A DNA stretch of 64,000 bases from Actinokineospora baliensis. GTDB taxonomy: Bacteria; Actinomycetota; Actinomycetes; Mycobacteriales; Pseudonocardiaceae. Position numbers and translations under genes: made by a program. Positions 44,901 through 57,238 of the stretch are shown here, piece by piece. The stretch is from NCBI RefSeq assembly GCF_016907695.1, contig NZ_JAFBCK010000001.1:124001-188000 (forward strand). The letters are read 5' to 3'. Position 1 is the first letter of the stretch, and every line of letters starts with the position of its first letter. The notes under the pieces were generated by a model that was given only the letters and a program-made list of their open reading frames with translations, ran no database searches and had not been told where the DNA came from.

Positions 44901-47900
44901 AACTCGACGGTGTGCCGGAGGTTGCGGTACCAGTACTCGGCGTCGAGGCCCGCGGTGTCCAGCCATTCGCCGGTCACCGTGGACCGGAACGGGATGCGTG
45001 CCGACCGAGGGGTGATCCCGGCAAGCACCCGCCGGAGTTCATCTTCGATCTGCTCCACTTGGGACGAGTGCGACGCGTAGTCCACCGGGATTCGCTTGGC
45101 GCGCACGCCGTCGACCTCGCAGTCGGCGAGGAACCGCTCGACCTCACCGGCGACCACGACCGTGCCGGGCCCGTTCACCGCCGCGATCGACACCTGACCG
45201 TCGTACCGGGCGAGTCGTTCGCGCACCTCGACAACGGGCAGCGACACCGAAACCATGCCGCCCTGCCCAGCCAGTGCGACGATGGCCCGGCTGCGCCTGG
45301 TCACCACGAGCGCCGCGTCCGCGAGGCTCAGTGCGCCCGCCACGTACGCGGCCGCGATCTCGCCCTGGGAGTGGCCGACAACCGCGTCCGGCTCGACTCC
45401 GTGCGCCCGCCACAGGGCCGCGAGCGACACCATCACCGCGAACAGCACCGGTTGCACGACATCGACCCGGTCGAGGCCGTCACCGCTGGTCAGCACGTCG
45501 AGGAGGTTCCAGTCGACGTGCGGCGCGATCGCTTCGGCGCAGGCGTGCAACTCGGCGGCGAACACCTCGTCGCCCGCCAACAACTCCGCGGCCATCCCGA
45601 CCCATTGCGAGCCCTGACCGGGGAAGACGAAGACGACCTTGCCGTCCCGCGCTCGGCCCAGCACCGCGGTGTCCAAGTTGTCCAAAGCGGACACAGCGGT
45701 GTCGAGATCGGAAGCGACGAACGCGGCCCGGTGGTCGAAACGCGCCCTCGAAGTGGCCAGGGAGTAGGCGACATCCGCTGCCGACGGCCGCGCCTCGCGC
45801 AGGTGGTCCCGCAGCTTGGCCGCTTGCTCCAGCAGTGCCGCCGGGGTGCGGCCGGACAGCACCCACGGCAGCGGCGCGGTGACCTCGCCGGGGTCGGTCG
45901 GGTCGGCGACGTACTGCTCCAGCACCAGGTGCGCGTTGGTCCCGCTACCGCCGAAGGAAGACACCGCCGCGCGACGAAGGCGGTCCACGCCGGGCCAGGG
46001 CACGGTATCGGCCGCGAGTTCGACGGCACCTGCAGACCAGTCGACGTGCGGGGTCGGTTCGTCGATGTGCAGGGTCTTCGGGACAACACCGTGGCGCAGC
46101 GCGAGCACGGTCTTGATCACCCCGGCGACGCCGGACGCCGACTGCGTGTGGCCGATGTTGGACTTCACCGACCCCAGCAGCAGCGGCACGTCCCGGCCTT
46201 GGCCGTAGGTCGCGATCACCGCCTGCGCCTCGATGGGGTCGCCGAGCGTGGTCCCCGTCCCATGCGCCTCCACCATGTCCACATCGGACGGAGAAAGTCC
46301 CGCGTCGGCCAGCGCCGCTCGGATGACCCGCTGCTGCGACGGCCCGTTCGGCGCGGTCAGGCCGTTGGAGGCGCCGTCCTGGTTGATCGCGCTGCCCTTG
46401 ATCACCGCGAGGACCCGGTGACCGTCGCGCACGGCCTCCGACAGCCGCTGGACGAGCAGCACGCCGACGCCCTCACCCCAGCCGGTGCCATCGGCGGCCG
46501 AGGCGAACGGTTTGCACCGGCCGTCCGCGGCGAGCCCGCGCTGCCTGCTGAACTCGGTGAACGATGTCGGCGACGGCAGCACCGCCACACCACCGGCAAC
46601 GGCCAAGTCGCACTCACCCCGCCGCAACGCCTGCACGGCGAGGTGGATCGCCACCAGCGAAGACGAACACGCGGTGTCCACAGTGACCGCTGGACCTTCG
46701 AGCCCGAACGTGTACGACACGCGCCCTGACGCGGCCGCTGTCCCAGTGCCCGACAGGAAGAACCCTTCCGCGTCGCTCCCGGGCGCCAAGGCACCGATTC
46801 CGTACCCCACAAAGGAAGTACCCACGAACACGCCCGCGCGGCTGCCGCGCCGAGTGGCCGGGTCGATGCCCGCGCGTTCGAACGCCTCCCAGGTGGCCTC
46901 CAGCAGCATCCGCTGCTGCGGGTCGGTGGCCGTCGCTTCACGCGGGCTGATGCCGAAGAACTCGGCGTCGAAGTGCCCGGCGTCGTGGACGAAACCGCCT
47001 TCCCGCACGTAAGAGGTACCGGGGTTGTCGGGATCCGGGTGGTAGAGCGCTTCGAGGTCCCAGCCGCGGTCGTCGGGGAACGGGGTGATCGCGTCGGTGC
47101 CGGCCATCACCAGGCGCCACAGGTCTTCCGGCGAGTCGACGCCACCCGGGTAGCGGCAGCTCATGCCGATGATCGCGATCGGTTCGTCCGAGGCCGTGGT
47201 CGTCACCTGGGTGTCGTCGGCCAGGCCGAGCACGTCGGCGAGGAGGTGACCGGCCAGGGTGCGCGGGGTCGGGTAGTCGAAGACCAGGGTCGCGGGCAGG
47301 CGCCTGCCGGTGGCCGCGGTGAGCCGGTTGCGCACGTCGACGGCAGTCAGCGAGTCGAACCCGAGGTCGCGGAACGCCCGGTCGGCCTCGACGGCGGTCG
47401 GGTCGGCGTACCCGAGCGCGGCGGCGGCTTGTGCGCGGACCAGGTCGAGCAGGTAGCCCGCGCGGTCGCCCTCCGGCAGCGCCAGCACCCGGTCGCGCAG
47501 GTCGTCGCTCTCAACTGCGTTGTCCTCGACCCGCGCTTCGGCGATCTCGGCGATCAGCGGCCGCGGGCGGGCGGCGGTGTACCCGGGGGCGAACAGCGGC
47601 CAGTCGATGTCGGCGACGGTGAGGCAGGTGACGTCGGCGTCGAGTGCCCGCTGGAGCGCGGCGACGGCGAGGTCCGGGGCCATCGGGCGCAGGCCGCGGC
47701 GGCCGAGCGCGGCGACCGCGGCGGCGTCGGCCATCCCGCCGTCGGCCCAGCCGCCCCAGGCGATCGAGGTGGCGGGGCGGCCGTGGGCGCGTCGGTGCAG
47801 GGCGAGCGCGTCGAGATAGGCGTTGCCGGCCGCGTACGCGGCTTGGCCCGCGCCGCCCCAGGTCGCGGCACCTGACGAGAAGAGGATGAACGCGTCGAGG

Positions 47901-50900
47901 TCACCCGCGAGTTCGTCGAGGTAAGCAGCGCCCGCGACCTTGGCGGCGGTCACCTCGGCGAGTTCCTCAGCGGTGATGTCGGCGATCGGGGTGGATTGGG
48001 CGACACCGGCCGCGTGCACGACCGCGTCGACCGGGTGCTCGGCGAGCAACGCGGCGACAGCGGTCCGGTCGGCGACATCGCAGGCCGCGACCACAACGCC
48101 CAGTTCGTCGACCAACTCGCGGGCACCGGGGGCCTCGAGACCGCGGCGGCTGGTCAGGACGACCTTGTCGGCGCCGCTGTCGACAAGCCAGCGTGCGACC
48201 CTGGCGCCGAGGGCACCGGTGCCGCCGGTGACGAGCACAGTCCCCTGTGGACGCCATGGTGATCCGGCCGGGACGTCGGCTCGCACCATGCGACGGCCGA
48301 ACACGCCCCACGACCGCACGGCGATCTGGTCCTCGCCTGTGCTGAGCGCGGCGAGCGCCCTGGCGATCACCCGGTCGTCGACCTCGGCGGGCAGGTCGAG
48401 CACCCCGGCCACCTGGCCGGGGCGTTCCAGGGTGCCGACCAGGCCGAGACCCCAGGTCTTCGCCTGGTTCGGGTCGCGCAGCGGGTCGGTGCGGCCGACC
48501 GACACCGCGCCGGTGGTGACCAACCACAGTGGACCGTCGGACTTGACGAGGTCCAACACCTGGTCCGGCGTGTCGTCCAAGCCGAGCAAGGACACCACGC
48601 CGGTGAACGTGGTCCCGGCAGGCAGGGCCGGGACGATCATCGGATCAGCACCGACCGCGGCGATCTGGGCGGCGAACCGGGCAGCCAGCTCGGTCTGGGC
48701 ACCGGCGACGATCGCCCAGGTTCCGGTGAGTTCGACGGTCTTGGACACCGCCACCGGACGCCACAAGACCTCGTAGCACCACTCGGCCACTGTGGACTCT
48801 TCGCGCGCCTTCGCCCGCCAAGCGGCCAACGCGGGCAGCGCTGCCGCGTCGATGCCGATCGCGTCAGCGTCTCCCCGGCCCACGGCGGCCCAGAACGCGG
48901 CGTCCTCGGCGGTCGACTCGGCGCCCTCGACCGGCTCGAACCAGTACCGGGACCGCTGGAACGGATAGGTGGGCAGGTCGATGTCGTGCCCGCTGTGCGA
49001 CCAGACCGGCTCGATGCCGCGCACGTGCGCTTCGGCGAGCGAGGTGGTGAACCGGTCGCCCTCGTCGCGGCGCAGCGTGGCGAGCACGATCGGGTCCGCG
49101 ACACCGGCGTCGTCGGCGGTCTCACCGATGCCGCCTGCCAGCACGGGGTGGGGGGCGCACTCGATGAAGGTGCCGTGGCCGTCGTCGAGCAGCGCGCGGG
49201 TGGCGGCGGCGAACTGGACCGGGCGGCGCATGTTGGTGAACCAGTAGTGCGCGTCGAGACCGGTCGTGTCGAGCTGACCACCGGTGACGGTCGAGTAGAA
49301 CGGCACATCGGAAGCGCGGGGCACGACCGGGGCGAGGACGGCCAGCGCCTCAGCGCGCACGGTGTCGACGACCGGCGAGTGCCCGGCACCGTTGATGCGG
49401 ACCTTGCGGACCCGCACCTGCTCGGCTTCGAGTTCGGCGACGAGCTCGTCCAGCGCGGCGTGCGGTCCGGCGACGGCGGCCGAGCGGGCGCCGTTGACGG
49501 CGGCGATAGTCAACTCACCGCCGAAGCGCGCCAGCCGGGCGCTGACCTCGTCCGGTGGCAGCGACACCGCCGCCATCGCACCCTGGCCGACGAAGCGCAG
49601 CAACAGCTTGCTGCGCTCGGCGACAACGAGCGCAGCGTCCTCAAGCGACAGTGCGCCCGCGAAGTGCGCGGCGGCGATCTCGCCCTGGGAATGGCCGACG
49701 ACCGCGTCCGGGGTGATCCCGTTGGCCTGCCACAACCGGGCCAGCGACACCATCACCGCGAACAGCACGGGCTGCACGACATCCAGCCGGTCCCAGGACT
49801 CGGGGTCGCGCAGGGCATCCTCGACGGAGAACACGACGTGCCGCTCCAGCGCGGCGGCGCACTCGCGCACGGAGTCCCGGAACACCTCGGACTCGCGCAT
49901 CAGGTGGTCGGCCATCCCCGACCACTGGGAGCCCTGACCAGGGAAGACGAACACGGTCCGGCCGGTCCGGCCGACAACACCCTGGATCAGGCCGGGCGCG
50001 GGCAGATCCGCCGCGAGCGCGGACAGTTGGGCTTCGTGGTCGGGACCGAGGAGCACGGCGCGGTGCTCGAACCAGGTCCGCTTGGCCAAGGAGTGGCCGA
50101 TGTCGGCCGGATCAGCGGCGACACCGCGCAACTGGTCAGCGCGGTCGCGCAGTGCGGCGGCGGACCGGGCGGACAGCAACCACGGCCCGGGAACCCGGTC
50201 GACCTCGCGCGGGTCCGATTCGGGCGCCTGCTCGAGGATCGTGTGGGTGTTGGTGCCGCTCATGCCGAACGAGGACACAGCGGCTCGGCGCGGGCGGCCG
50301 GTGTCGGGCCACTCGACGCGTTCGGTGAGCAGCCGCACGCCCTGGTCCCACGGGACGTGCGGGGTCGGCTCGTCGATGTGCAGCGACCGGGGCAGCGTGC
50401 CGTGCCGCAGCGCGAGCACCATCTTGATCACGCCCGCAACACCGGCGGCCGACTGGGTGTGGCCGATGTTGGTCTTCACCGAACCCAGCAGCAGCGGGTG
50501 CACACGGTCACCGCCGTAGGTCGCGATGACGGCCTGGGCCTCGATGGGGTCGCCGAGTTCGGTGCCGGTGCCGTGCGCTTCTAGCGCGTCCACTTCGGAC
50601 GGTTCGAGGCCCGCGCCTGCGAGGGCCTGCTCGATGACCCGCCGCTGCGCGGGACCGTTGGGGGCGGTGAGGCCGTTGGAGGCACCGTCCGAGTTGACCG
50701 CCGAACCCTTGACCAGCGCCAACACCGGGTGCCCGTGCTTGACCGCGTCGGAGAGCCGCTCGACGAGCAGCATGCCGACGCCCTCGCCCCAGCCGGTGCC
50801 GTCGGCGGACTTCGCGAACACCTTGCACCGGCCGTCGGAGGCGAGCGCGCCGCCCTGGGCGGCGTCGATGAACATGCCGGGCGTGGTCATGACGGTGACA

Positions 50901-53900
50901 CCACCGGCGAGGGCCATGTCGCACTCGCCGTTGCGCATCGCCTGGATGGCGAGGTGGAGGGCGACGAGGCTGCTGGAGCAGGCGGTGTCGACGGTGAGTG
51001 CGGGGCCTTCGAGGCCGAGCGCGTAGGCGAGCCTGCCGGAGATCACGCTGGTCGCGGTGCCGGTGAGCACGTGCGGGCGCGATCCCTCGGGGATGTCGAA
51101 GTGGCCGATGCCGTAGCCGGAGGTCGCGGTACCGATGAAGACACCGGTGCGGCTGCCCTTGAGCTGACTCGGGTCGATGCCCGCGCGCTCGGCGGCCTCC
51201 CAGGAAGTCTCCAGCAGGAGACGCTGCTGGGGGTCCATCGCCAGGGCTTCGCGCGGCGAGATCGAGAAGAACGCGGCGTCGAAGTCGGGGGCGTCGTCCA
51301 GGAACCCACCGACGAAACCGTGGTCGGTCCACCCCCGGTCGGCGGGCACGGCGCCGATCGCGTCGACCTCGTCGAGGACCAACTGCCAGAGGTCTTCGGG
51401 TGTGTTGGCGCCACCGGGGAAGCGGCAGGCCATGCCGACGATCGCGATCGGATCGTCGGTGCTGACCGCCGCCCGCCGGGGCTGAACGCGCTTGTCCGCC
51501 GGGGCGTCGAGGAGTTCGCGCAGGTGGTCGGCCACGGCGGCAGGCGTGGGGTGGTCGAACACCAGGCTCGCCGGGAGCGGCTTGCCGATCTTGAGCGCGA
51601 GGGTGTTGCGCAGTTCGACGGCGGTGAGCGAGTCGAACCCGAGGTCCTTGAACTGCTTGCCCGGGTCGATCGAGGCCGCGGAGGGGAAGCCGAGGACCGT
51701 GGCGGTCTGCGCGCACACCAGGTCGACCAGGCGGGAAGTGTCGACCTGGGCGGCGGCGACCGGGCGGATCAGGGAGGTCAGCAGCGGCGGGATCGGTTTG
51801 CCCGCCAGGGTTCGGCGGTCCAGCGCCACGGGGACGACAACCGGGCCGGGCACAGCGAGCGCGCTGTCCAGAAGCGACAGACCGTGGTGGACGGTCAGCG
51901 GCGGGTAGCCGGAGCGGGCGATGCGGGCGATCTCGGCCTCACCGAGTGAACCGAGCATGCCGCCTTCGGTCGCCCACGCGCCCCAGGCGAGGGACAGACC
52001 GGGGAGTCCAGCGGACTGGCGGGCAGTGGCGAGACCGTCGAGGAAAGCGTTGGCGGCGGCGTAGTTCGCCTGGCCGGGGCTGCCGAAGGTGCCGGAGATC
52101 GAGGAGAACAGGACAAAGGCGTCCGGGTCGGTCAGCTCGTGCAGGTGTTGGGCCGCAAGCGCTTTCGGCCCGAGAACTGCGTGCAGGCGTTGCGGGGTCA
52201 GCGACTCGAGCAGGCCGTCGTCGAGCACCCCGGCGAGGTGGAACACGGCCGTGAGCCGGGGCAGGCCCGCTACCAGGGCTTCCAGTGCGTCCCGGTCGGT
52301 GATGTCGCACGCCAAAGTCCGGGCGCCGTCGACCGAACCCGCACCGGAGCGGCTCACAAGGACGACATCGCGCGCGCCGGAACCGATGAGGTGCTCGGCG
52401 AGGACCCGGCCGAGGGCACCGGTGCCGCCCGTGATCAGGATCGTGCCGTCGGGGTCGATGGCGCGCGGCAGGGTCAGCACGACCTTACCGGTGTGGCCGC
52501 CCTGACCGACGAACCGGAACGCCTCGGGCGCGCGGCGCACGTCCCAGGCCCGGATCGGCGGCGGGGTGAGCACACCCGCGGCGAACAGGGCCATGACCTG
52601 GGTGAGGATCTCGCCGATCCGGTCCGGACCCGCCTCGCCGAGGTCGAACGCGCGGTAGCCGGGGACGCCTTCGCGGACGTCGGTTTTGCCCATCTCGATG
52701 AACCGGCCACCCGGTCGCAGCAGGCCGAGCGAGGCGTCGACGAACTCACCCGCCAGCGCGTTGAGGACCACGTCGACCTGCGGGAACTTGGCGGCGAACG
52801 CGAGATCGCGCGACGACGAGAGGTGATCGTCGTCCAGTCCGGTGGCGGGCCACTTCGCAGGGCTCGCGGTGCCGAAGACCTGCGCTCCGAGGTGACGGGC
52901 GAGTTGGACGGCAGCCATTCCGACACCGCCCGCGGCGGCGTGGACGAGGACGGATTCGCCTTGCCGCAGGCCCGCGAGGTCGATCAAGCCGTAGTAGGCG
53001 GTGGTGTAGACGACGGGGATGGCGGCCGCGGTGACGAAAGACCAGCCAGCGGGCATCGGCGCCAGAAGGCGCTCATCGGTGATCGCCTCAGGGCCGATGG
53101 CACCGGTGACCAGGCCGAGGACGCGGTCGCCGACTTGGTGCCCTGCAACAGCGGACCCGACCTCGGTCACCACACCCGCGACCTCACCGCCGAGGTCGAC
53201 CTGACCGGGGTACATGCCCAGGGCGTTGAGGACGTCCCGGAAGTTGAGCCCCGCGGCCCGGACGGCCACCCGGACCTCGCGCTCGCCGAGTTCCCGCGGC
53301 GCGACCGGGGCCAGGACCAGGTTGTCGACGGTCCCGCGTTCGGTGATGTCCAGTCGCCACGCACCGTCCGGGACCGCCAGCCCAGTATCCACAGGGGACA
53401 AACGAGGGGCGAAGGCGGCGCCGCCGCGGACCGCGACCTGCGGTTCACCGGTGGCGAGGGCGATGTCGACATCGCCGTCGACCAGGACGACCCGGCCGGG
53501 GTGCTCGGACTGGGCGGATCGCGCCAGCCCCCAGATCGCGGCCTTGGCCGGGTCGACGTCGTCGCCGGGGGCGGCGCGAACGGCGTCACGGGTGTTGACG
53601 ACCACCAGGTCACTACCGACGAGGGCTTCGCGCAGAGCGGGGAGCACTTCGTCCACATCGGACCCGGTGACCACCACGTGGGCCGGGACCGCCTTGTCTG
53701 CGAGGACAGGGACCCAGGTGACGTCGTAGAGGTCGGTGGTCGTGGACGTGGCGCGCGCGGGCCGGGTGACCACGCGCTCGACGAACACGGCCAACTCGCC
53801 GTCCGGGTCGACCGCCGTGACCGACACCCCGCCGCCGGGCGCGGGCGAGACCTTGGCCCGGAGTTCGTTCGCCCCGGTGGCGCCGACAGCGACCCCGGCC

Positions 53901-56900
53901 CAGGTGAACGGGATGCCCGCCTGCCCACCGACCGCCTTGGCGGCGACGGCTTGGAGGGCACCGTCGAGCAGCGCCGGGTGCACGAGGTGGCTGCGGTCGT
54001 CGGTGGTCAACTCCACGAAGACGTCCTCGCCGCGCACCCACACCGCCCGGATCGCCTGGAACGCAGTGCCGTAGACCAGACCGGCGGCACCGAGACGGTC
54101 GTAGACGGAACCGGGGGCGACGGGCTCGGCGCCCTCCGGCGGCCAGTGCGCGAAGTCCGGGGCAACCAGCTCGGGCGGCTGCGCGAGAACACCTGTGGCG
54201 TGGCGGGTCCACTCTTGGCCTGCGAGTCGCGAGTGGATGGTCAGGGTGTCGCCGGTCGTCGACAGCAGGACCTCGACGGATCCGGACTCCGGGAGCACCA
54301 GGGGGTTCTCGAGGACCAGTTCGGCCAGCGCGGGGGCACCCGCGCGGGCACCCGCGAACAGCGCCATCTCGACGAAGGCCGTTCCGGGCAGGACAACCTG
54401 ACCGTGGACGACGTGGTCGGCCAGCCAGGGGCGGGACGCGACGTCGAGGTGGGCGGTGAACAGGTGGCCGTCCGGGGTCTCCGCCGCGCCGGTGAGCAGC
54501 GGGTGACCGGTGGCGCCGAAGGCCGCCGACACACCCGGCCGCGGCCAGTAGCGCTCCCTGGCGAACGGGTAGGTCGGCAGGTCGACCACACGACCGCCGC
54601 CCAGGACCGACCGCCAGTCGACCGGCACCCCCACGACGTGCAGGGCGGCGACCGCCCGCAACAGTGATTCCGGCTCGTCTCGCCCGGCCCTCAGCGTCGC
54701 GACCCCCGACACCAGCGCCGACAGCACGCCGTCCGGCCCCAACTCGAGGTGGTGGGTCGCCCCGGCCCGCTCGACCGCCGCGCTGAACCGGACCGTCTCC
54801 CGGATCTGCCGCACCCAGTACTCGGGCGTGGCCGGGTCACCAGTTGAACTGTTCAACAGCGGGATTGTGGGATTGTTGAACGATAGACCCGTGATCGCCT
54901 GGCGGAACTCGTCGAGCATCGGGTCCATCAGGCGGCTGTGGAACGCGTGCGACACGGTCAGCCGCTTGAACCGCCTGTTTTGTTCACCAATCCTACGTTC
55001 GAACTGTTCAACAATCCTACAATCCCCAGATACCACAATCGAACGATCCGAGTTCACCGCAGCCAGGTCGAGGTCCTCGGGGAGGTCGATCTCGCCCTCG
55101 GCGGCCTCCACGGCGAGCATGGCGCCGCCGGTCGGCAGGGCCTGCATGAGTCGGGCTCGGGCCGCGACCAGGGTGCAGGCGTCGTCCAGGGACAGGATCC
55201 CGGCGACGTGGGCCGCGGCGACTTCCCCGATGGAGTGGCCGACCAGCGCATCAGGGCGGACACCCCAGGACTCCAGGAGGCGGAACAGCGCGACTTCCAG
55301 GGCGAACAGGCCGACCTGGGCGTTCGCCGTCTGGTCGAGCGCCTCGGCCGAGTCGAGCTCGAACCCGGGGAGCCGCTCGACGACCTCGTCGTGGGCGGCG
55401 GCGAAGACCGGGAACACCCGCAGTCCGGCGCCCATCCCCAGCCGCTGCGAACCCTGGCCGGTGAACAGGAACGCGACCTTCCCCGGCGTCACCTGGCCCT
55501 GAACGGCGGCGCCCGACCCCTGCGCCAACGCACGGAGACCGTCAACCCCGAACACGACAGCCCGCTGTTCAAGCCCGGCCCGCGTGGTCGCCAGCGACCA
55601 GGCCAGATCAGCGGGCTCGGCCTGGACCGCGAGCACCCGCTCAGCCAGCTCCCGCACCGCGTCCGCCGACCGTGCGGACAGCACCAGCGGTGTCACCGGC
55701 AGGTCGACCGACGGCGTCGCCTGGTCGGCCTCGACCGGGGCTTCCTCGATGATCACGTGCGCGTTGGTGCCGCTCACCCCGAACGACGACACGCCCGCGC
55801 GCCGGACCCGCTCACCCCGCGCCCACGGTCGGGCGGAGGTCAGCAGCGACACCGCGCCTGCGGACCAGTCGACCTGGTGGGACGGTTCGTCCACGTGCAG
55901 GGTCGCTGGCAGCACCTCGGCGGCAAGCGCCTGGATCACCTTGATCACGCCCGCGACACCGGCCGCGGCCTGCGTGTGCCCGATGTTGGACTTGACCGAC
56001 CCCAACCACAGCGGCTCGGTCCGCCCCTGCCCGTAGGTGGCCAGCAGCGCCTGCGCCTCGATCGGGTCGCCGAGCACGGTCCCCGTCCCGTGCCCCTCGA
56101 CGGCGTCCACATCGGACGGTCCGAGCCCGGCGGCGGACAGTGCGGACAGGATCACCCGTTGCTGCGACGGCCCGTTCGGCGCGGTCAGCCCGTTGGAGGC
56201 GCCGTCGGAGTTCACCGCCGACCCGCGCAGCACGGCCAACACCCGGTGCCCGTTGCGGCGGGCGTCGACCAGCCGCTCCAGCACCAGCACACCGACGCCC
56301 TCGGCCCAGCCGGTGCCGTCCGCGGCGTCGGCGAAGGACTTGCACCGGCCATCAGCGGCGAGCCCGCGCTGGCGGCTGAACTCGGTGAACACCCCGGCCG
56401 TGGCCATGACCGTCACACCACCGGCCAGCGCGAGCGTGCTCTCCCCGGTGCGCAGCGACTGGGCGGCCAGGTGCATCGCCACCAGCGACGACGAGCAGGC
56501 CGTGTCGATCGTGACCGCAGGACCCTCCAGACCGAGCGCGTAGGCGACCCGGCCCGAGGTGACCGCGGTCGCGCCGCCGGTGAGCAGGTAGCCCTCGGTG
56601 CCCTGCGGGTCACCCACCAGCAGCGACAGGTAGCTCTGGTCGTTCGTGCCCGCGAACACCCCGGTCCGGCTGCCGCGCAACGACTCCGGGTCGATGCCCG
56701 CGCGTTCGAGCGCCTCCCAGGACGCCCGCAGCAACAGCCGCTGCTGCGGGTCCATGGCCAGCGCCTCGCGCGGGGAGATGCCGAAGAACGCCGGGTCGAA
56801 CTCGGCCGCGTCGGCGACGAAGCCGCCCTCGCTGACGTAGCTGGTGCCCGGCGTGTCGGGGTCGTCGGCGAAGCGGACGTCCCAGCCGCGGTCGTCCGGG

Positions 56901-57106
56901 AACGCGGTGATCCCGTCGCGGCCCTCGGACACCAGCCGCCACAGGTCTTCCGGCGAGGCGACCCCACCCGGGTAGTGGCAGGCCGTGCCGACGACGGCGA
57001 TCGGCTCGCGCGCGCCCTCCTCGACCTCGCGCAGCCGGGCCTTGGTCTGCCGCAGGTCCGCCGTCACCAGTTTCAGGTAATCGCGGAGGGTCTCTTTGTC
57101 TGCCAT
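41975..57106 (-). CDS. PKS-III: type I PKS with three extension modules, including one GAGH-type AT
   Basis: 5043 aa, first gene of the PKS-III/IV/V operon. The ATG at 57106 has GAGAGG about 9 bp upstream. The docking helix is [20 protein letters not shown]. First module: KS 34-455, AT 542-802, DH 862-1122, ER 1249-1542, KR 1549-1712, ACP 1789-1869. Second: KS 1882-2299, AT 2384-2685, KR 2955-3122, ACP 3215-3289. Third: KS 3309-3727, AT 3822-4105, DH 4175-4439, KR 4632-4809, ACP 4892-4969. The C-terminus ends [14 protein letters not shown] and closely resembles the PKS-I C-terminus, while its N-terminus resembles that of PKS-II; docking alone therefore does not fix the protein order. The three AT specificities appear to differ: malonyl, an unusual GAGH type, and methylmalonyl. 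Confidence 0.97.
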   Translation of the reverse strand: MADKETLRDYLKLVTADLRQTKARLREVEEGAREPIAVVGTACHYPGGVASPEDLWRLVSEGRDGITAFPDDRGWDVRFADDPDTPGTSYVSEGGFVADAAEFDPAFFGISPREALAMDPQQRLLLRASWEALERAGIDPESLRGSRTGVFAGTNDQSYLSLLVGDPQGTEGYLLTGGATAVTSGRVAYALGLEGPAVTIDTACSSSLVAMHLAAQSLRTGESTLALAGGVTVMATAGVFTEFSRQRGLAADGRCKSFADAADGTGWAEGVGVLVLERLVDARRNGHRVLAVLRGSAVNSDGASNGLTAPNGPSQQRVILSALSAAGLGPSDVDAVEGHGTGTVLGDPIEAQALLATYGQGRTEPLWLGSVKSNIGHTQAAAGVAGVIKVIQALAAEVLPATLHVDEPSHQVDWSAGAVSLLTSARPWARGERVRRAGVSSFGVSGTNAHVIIEEAPVEADQATPSVDLPVTPLVLSARSADAVRELAERVLAVQAEPADLAWSLATTRAGLEQRAVVFGVDGLRALAQGSGAAVQGQVTPGKVAFLFTGQGSQRLGMGAGLRVFPVFAAAHDEVVERLPGFELDSAEALDQTANAQVGLFALEVALFRLLESWGVRPDALVGHSIGEVAAAHVAGILSLDDACTLVAARARLMQALPTGGAMLAVEAAEGEIDLPEDLDLAAVNSDRSIVVSGDCRIVEQFERRIGEQNRRFKRLTVSHAFHSRLMDPMLDEFRQAITGLSFNNPTIPLLNSSTGDPATPEYWVRQIRETVRFSAAVERAGATHHLELGPDGVLSALVSGVATLRAGRDEPESLLRAVAALHVVGVPVDWRSVLGGGRVVDLPTYPFARERYWPRPGVSAAFGATGHPLLTGAAETPDGHLFTAHLDVASRPWLADHVVHGQVVLPGTAFVEMALFAGARAGAPALAELVLENPLVLPESGSVEVLLSTTGDTLTIHSRLAGQEWTRHATGVLAQPPELVAPDFAHWPPEGAEPVAPGSVYDRLGAAGLVYGTAFQAIRAVWVRGEDVFVELTTDDRSHLVHPALLDGALQAVAAKAVGGQAGIPFTWAGVAVGATGANELRAKVSPAPGGGVSVTAVDPDGELAVFVERVVTRPARATSTTTDLYDVTWVPVLADKAVPAHVVVTGSDVDEVLPALREALVGSDLVVVNTRDAVRAAPGDDVDPAKAAIWGLARSAQSEHPGRVVLVDGDVDIALATGEPQVAVRGGAAFAPRLSPVDTGLAVPDGAWRLDITERGTVDNLVLAPVAPRELGEREVRVAVRAAGLNFRDVLNALGMYPGQVDLGGEVAGVVTEVGSAVAGHQVGDRVLGLVTGAIGPEAITDERLLAPMPAGWSFVTAAAIPVVYTTAYYGLIDLAGLRQGESVLVHAAAGGVGMAAVQLARHLGAQVFGTASPAKWPATGLDDDHLSSSRDLAFAAKFPQVDVVLNALAGEFVDASLGLLRPGGRFIEMGKTDVREGVPGYRAFDLGEAGPDRIGEILTQVMALFAAGVLTPPPIRAWDVRRAPEAFRFVGQGGHTGKVVLTLPRAIDPDGTILITGGTGALGRVLAEHLIGSGARDVVLVSRSGAGSVDGARTLACDITDRDALEALVAGLPRLTAVFHLAGVLDDGLLESLTPQRLHAVLGPKALAAQHLHELTDPDAFVLFSSISGTFGSPGQANYAAANAFLDGLATARQSAGLPGLSLAWGAWATEGGMLGSLGEAEIARIARSGYPPLTVHHGLSLLDSALAVPGPVVVPVALDRRTLAGKPIPPLLTSLIRPVAAAQVDTSRLVDLVCAQTATVLGFPSAASIDPGKQFKDLGFDSLTAVELRNTLALKIGKPLPASLVFDHPTPAAVADHLRELLDAPADKRVQPRRAAVSTDDPIAIVGMACRFPGGANTPEDLWQLVLDEVDAIGAVPADRGWTDHGFVGGFLDDAPDFDAAFFSISPREALAMDPQQRLLLETSWEAAERAGIDPSQLKGSRTGVFIGTATSGYGIGHFDIPEGSRPHVLTGTATSVISGRLAYALGLEGPALTVDTACSSSLVALHLAIQAMRNGECDMALAGGVTVMTTPGMFIDAAQGGALASDGRCKVFAKSADGTGWGEGVGMLLVERLSDAVKHGHPVLALVKGSAVNSDGASNGLTAPNGPAQRRVIEQALAGAGLEPSEVDALEAHGTGTELGDPIEAQAVIATYGGDRVHPLLLGSVKTNIGHTQSAAGVAGVIKMVLALRHGTLPRSLHIDEPTPHVPWDQGVRLLTERVEWPDTGRPRRAAVSSFGMSGTNTHTILEQAPESDPREVDRVPGPWLLSARSAAALRDRADQLRGVAADPADIGHSLAKRTWFEHRAVLLGPDHEAQLSALAADLPAPGLIQGVVGRTGRTVFVFPGQGSQWSGMADHLMRESEVFRDSVRECAAALERHVVFSVEDALRDPESWDRLDVVQPVLFAVMVSLARLWQANGITPDAVVGHSQGEIAAAHFAGALSLEDAALVVAERSKLLLRFVGQGAMAAVSLPPDEVSARLARFGGELTIAAVNGARSAAVAGPHAALDELVAELEAEQVRVRKVRINGAGHSPVVDTVRAEALAVLAPVVPRASDVPFYSTVTGGQLDTTGLDAHYWFTNMRRPVQFAAATRALLDDGHGTFIECAPHPVLAGGIGETADDAGVADPIVLATLRRDEGDRFTTSLAEAHVRGIEPVWSHSGHDIDLPTYPFQRSRYWFEPVEGAESTAEDAAFWAAVGRGDADAIGIDAAALPALAAWRAKAREESTVAEWCYEVLWRPVAVSKTVELTGTWAIVAGAQTELAARFAAQIAAVGADPMIVPALPAGTTFTGVVSLLGLDDTPDQVLDLVKSDGPLWLVTTGAVSVGRTDPLRDPNQAKTWGLGLVGTLERPGQVAGVLDLPAEVDDRVIARALAALSTGEDQIAVRSWGVFGRRMVRADVPAGSPWRPQGTVLVTGGTGALGARVARWLVDSGADKVVLTSRRGLEAPGARELVDELGVVVAACDVADRTAVAALLAEHPVDAVVHAAGVAQSTPIADITAEELAEVTAAKVAGAAYLDELAGDLDAFILFSSGAATWGGAGQAAYAAGNAYLDALALHRRAHGRPATSIAWGGWADGGMADAAAVAALGRRGLRPMAPDLAVAALQRALDADVTCLTVADIDWPLFAPGYTAARPRPLIAEIAEARVEDNAVESDDLRDRVLALPEGDRAGYLLDLVRAQAAAALGYADPTAVEADRAFRDLGFDSLTAVDVRNRLTAATGRRLPATLVFDYPTPRTLAGHLLADVLGLADDTQVTTTASDEPIAIIGMSCRYPGGVDSPEDLWRLVMAGTDAITPFPDDRGWDLEALYHPDPDNPGTSYVREGGFVHDAGHFDAEFFGISPREATATDPQQRMLLEATWEAFERAGIDPATRRGSRAGVFVGTSFVGYGIGALAPGSDAEGFFLSGTGTAAASGRVSYTFGLEGPAVTVDTACSSSLVAIHLAVQALRRGECDLAVAGGVAVLPSPTSFTEFSRQRGLAADGRCKPFASAADGTGWGEGVGVLLVQRLSEAVRDGHRVLAVIKGSAINQDGASNGLTAPNGPSQQRVIRAALADAGLSPSDVDMVEAHGTGTTLGDPIEAQAVIATYGQGRDVPLLLGSVKSNIGHTQSASGVAGVIKTVLALRHGVVPKTLHIDEPTPHVDWSAGAVELAADTVPWPGVDRLRRAAVSSFGGSGTNAHLVLEQYVADPTDPGEVTAPLPWVLSGRTPAALLEQAAKLRDHLREARPSAADVAYSLATSRARFDHRAAFVASDLDTAVSALDNLDTAVLGRARDGKVVFVFPGQGSQWVGMAAELLAGDEVFAAELHACAEAIAPHVDWNLLDVLTSGDGLDRVDVVQPVLFAVMVSLAALWRAHGVEPDAVVGHSQGEIAAAYVAGALSLADAALVVTRRSRAIVALAGQGGMVSVSLPVVEVRERLARYDGQVSIAAVNGPGTVVVAGEVERFLADCEVDGVRAKRIPVDYASHSSQVEQIEDELRRVLAGITPRSARIPFRSTVTGEWLDTAGLDAEYWYRNLRHTVEFETATRALADSGYRFFVEVSPHPVLTPAISETVDDIVAVGTLRRDEGDLARFLLSAAELHVHGGPVDLGAAFDGLPVRTVELPTYAFQRQRYWLELLSAGPGDVSAAGLTAADHPLLGAAVPLAGGDGLVLTGRISSRTHPWLADHTVLGTILLPGTAFVELAVHAGTQVGAPDVVELTLGTPLVLGTQDSVSLQVAVGAPDDNARREVSIHSSVDGLEWTKHATGLLGASERLEFDWSTVREPVELGGFYDSIADLGYGYGPAFQGLTAAWRGEGELFAQVTLPQELSSTGFAVHPALLDAALHGIGLLREGGDRPAELPFSWSGVTLRPTTARTLLVRLTETEDGIELQVTDEQGAPVGHVRSLVARPIGAELSAARRAIADALFRLDWSTPITPADPGTSRWALLGTDELRLGAALIEAGNEVSAHADLDHLLDNLAADVVVAQFVGGEGPVADAAERAAAQALELVRAWISDERLAAVPLVVATRGAIDGQDLVAAPVWGLVRSAQSEHPDRFLLVDVDDPDLLAAAVSSGEPQVSVRGGQVFVPRLVRQPIPEGDTGLTGTVLVTGATGTLGAALARHLVVEHGVRDLLLTSRSGPRADGADALLAELTDLGARPTLVACDVADREALAGLLAEHRVDAVVHTAAVLDDGVLTAMTPERLATVLAPKVRGAINLHELTADLSAFVLFSSAAGVFGGAGQANYAAANVFLDALAQHRRSLGLPGVSMAWGPWAQRTGMTGELTEADVRRVMRSGLGQLSTEDGMALFSAAAAGDAAVVPMVFTPGALRGRGAVPPVLRSLVRSETKAVADVRARLDAAGDGERGRILLDLVRGQVAAVLGYPDATAVAPDRGFLDLGLDSLTGVELRNRLATATALRLPATLVFDHPSAGAVAEFLREQLAPASATDEVLADLTRLEHSLGGVHTDADRERVAARLRALAARWDTRAATDDLTSASAEEIFDLLDSEFEKS
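42200..47180 (-). other. PKS-III third module: KS-AT(methylmalonyl)-DH-KR-ACP
   Basis: The KS has TVDTACSSS. The AT has [14 protein letters not shown] and DYASHS (about 45060-45085), the methylmalonyl signature. The DH has [10 protein letters not shown] and LLDAALH. The KR has [19 protein letters not shown] (B-type) and [10 protein letters not shown]. The ACP has [12 protein letters not shown]. Predicted outcome: an alpha-methyl branched double bond. Confidence 0.91.
47240..51460 (-). other. PKS-III second module: KS-AT(GAGH, unusual extender?)-KR(A-type)-ACP
   Basis: The KS has TVDTACSSS. The AT has [14 protein letters not shown], but the specificity motif is GAGH (codons 49379-49390) within [12 protein letters not shown], instead of HAFH or YASH. 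The xAGH pattern is associated with ethylmalonyl-CoA-type ATs. The KR is A-type (no LDD; Trp in [16 protein letters not shown]). The ACP has [12 protein letters not shown]. Predicted outcome: a beta-hydroxyl next to a possibly ethyl- or otherwise-branched carbon. Confidence 0.85.
51500..57010 (-). other. PKS-III first module: KS-AT(malonyl)-DH-ER-KR-ACP
   Basis: The KS has TIDTACSSS. The AT has GHSIG and VSHAFHS (malonyl). The DH has [10 protein letters not shown] and LLDGALQ. The ER has [18 protein letters not shown]. The KR has [19 protein letters not shown] (B-type) and [10 protein letters not shown]. The ACP has [12 protein letters not shown]. Predicted outcome: a fully reduced malonyl extension. 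Confidence 0.92.
54838..55052 (-). repeat. AT-rich palindromic repeats inside the PKS-III first-module AT
   Basis: TTGAACTGTTCAA at 54844-54856 and GGATTGTTGAACG just beyond; the double GTTCACCAATCCTAC / GTTCAACAATCCTAC unit starts at about 54982. The two other ATs of PKS-III, which are not malonyl type, have no such segment. Confidence 0.85.
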
Positions 57107-57215
57107 CTACCAGGACCTCTCGGGCGGCGCACGACCGGCTGCGGACACACGGGAACCAACCCCGCGGGTATTTCCACATCTCCGCGCGACAACCCTAAAG
57201 ACGGCGGTCCGCACT

Positions 57216-57238
57216 GGACAACCCCTAGCGGGCCCCTA
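57216..57238 (-). promoter_or_regulatory. CTAGGGG direct-repeat box upstream of PKS-III
   Basis: The minus strand reads TAGGGGCCCGCTAGGGGTTG followed by TCC: two TAGGGG cores 11 bp apart, starting right after the P450 stop codon and ending 110 bp before the PKS-III ATG. The proximal GCTAGGGGTTGTCC closely matches the box upstream of the thioesterase homologue. Confidence 0.6.
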
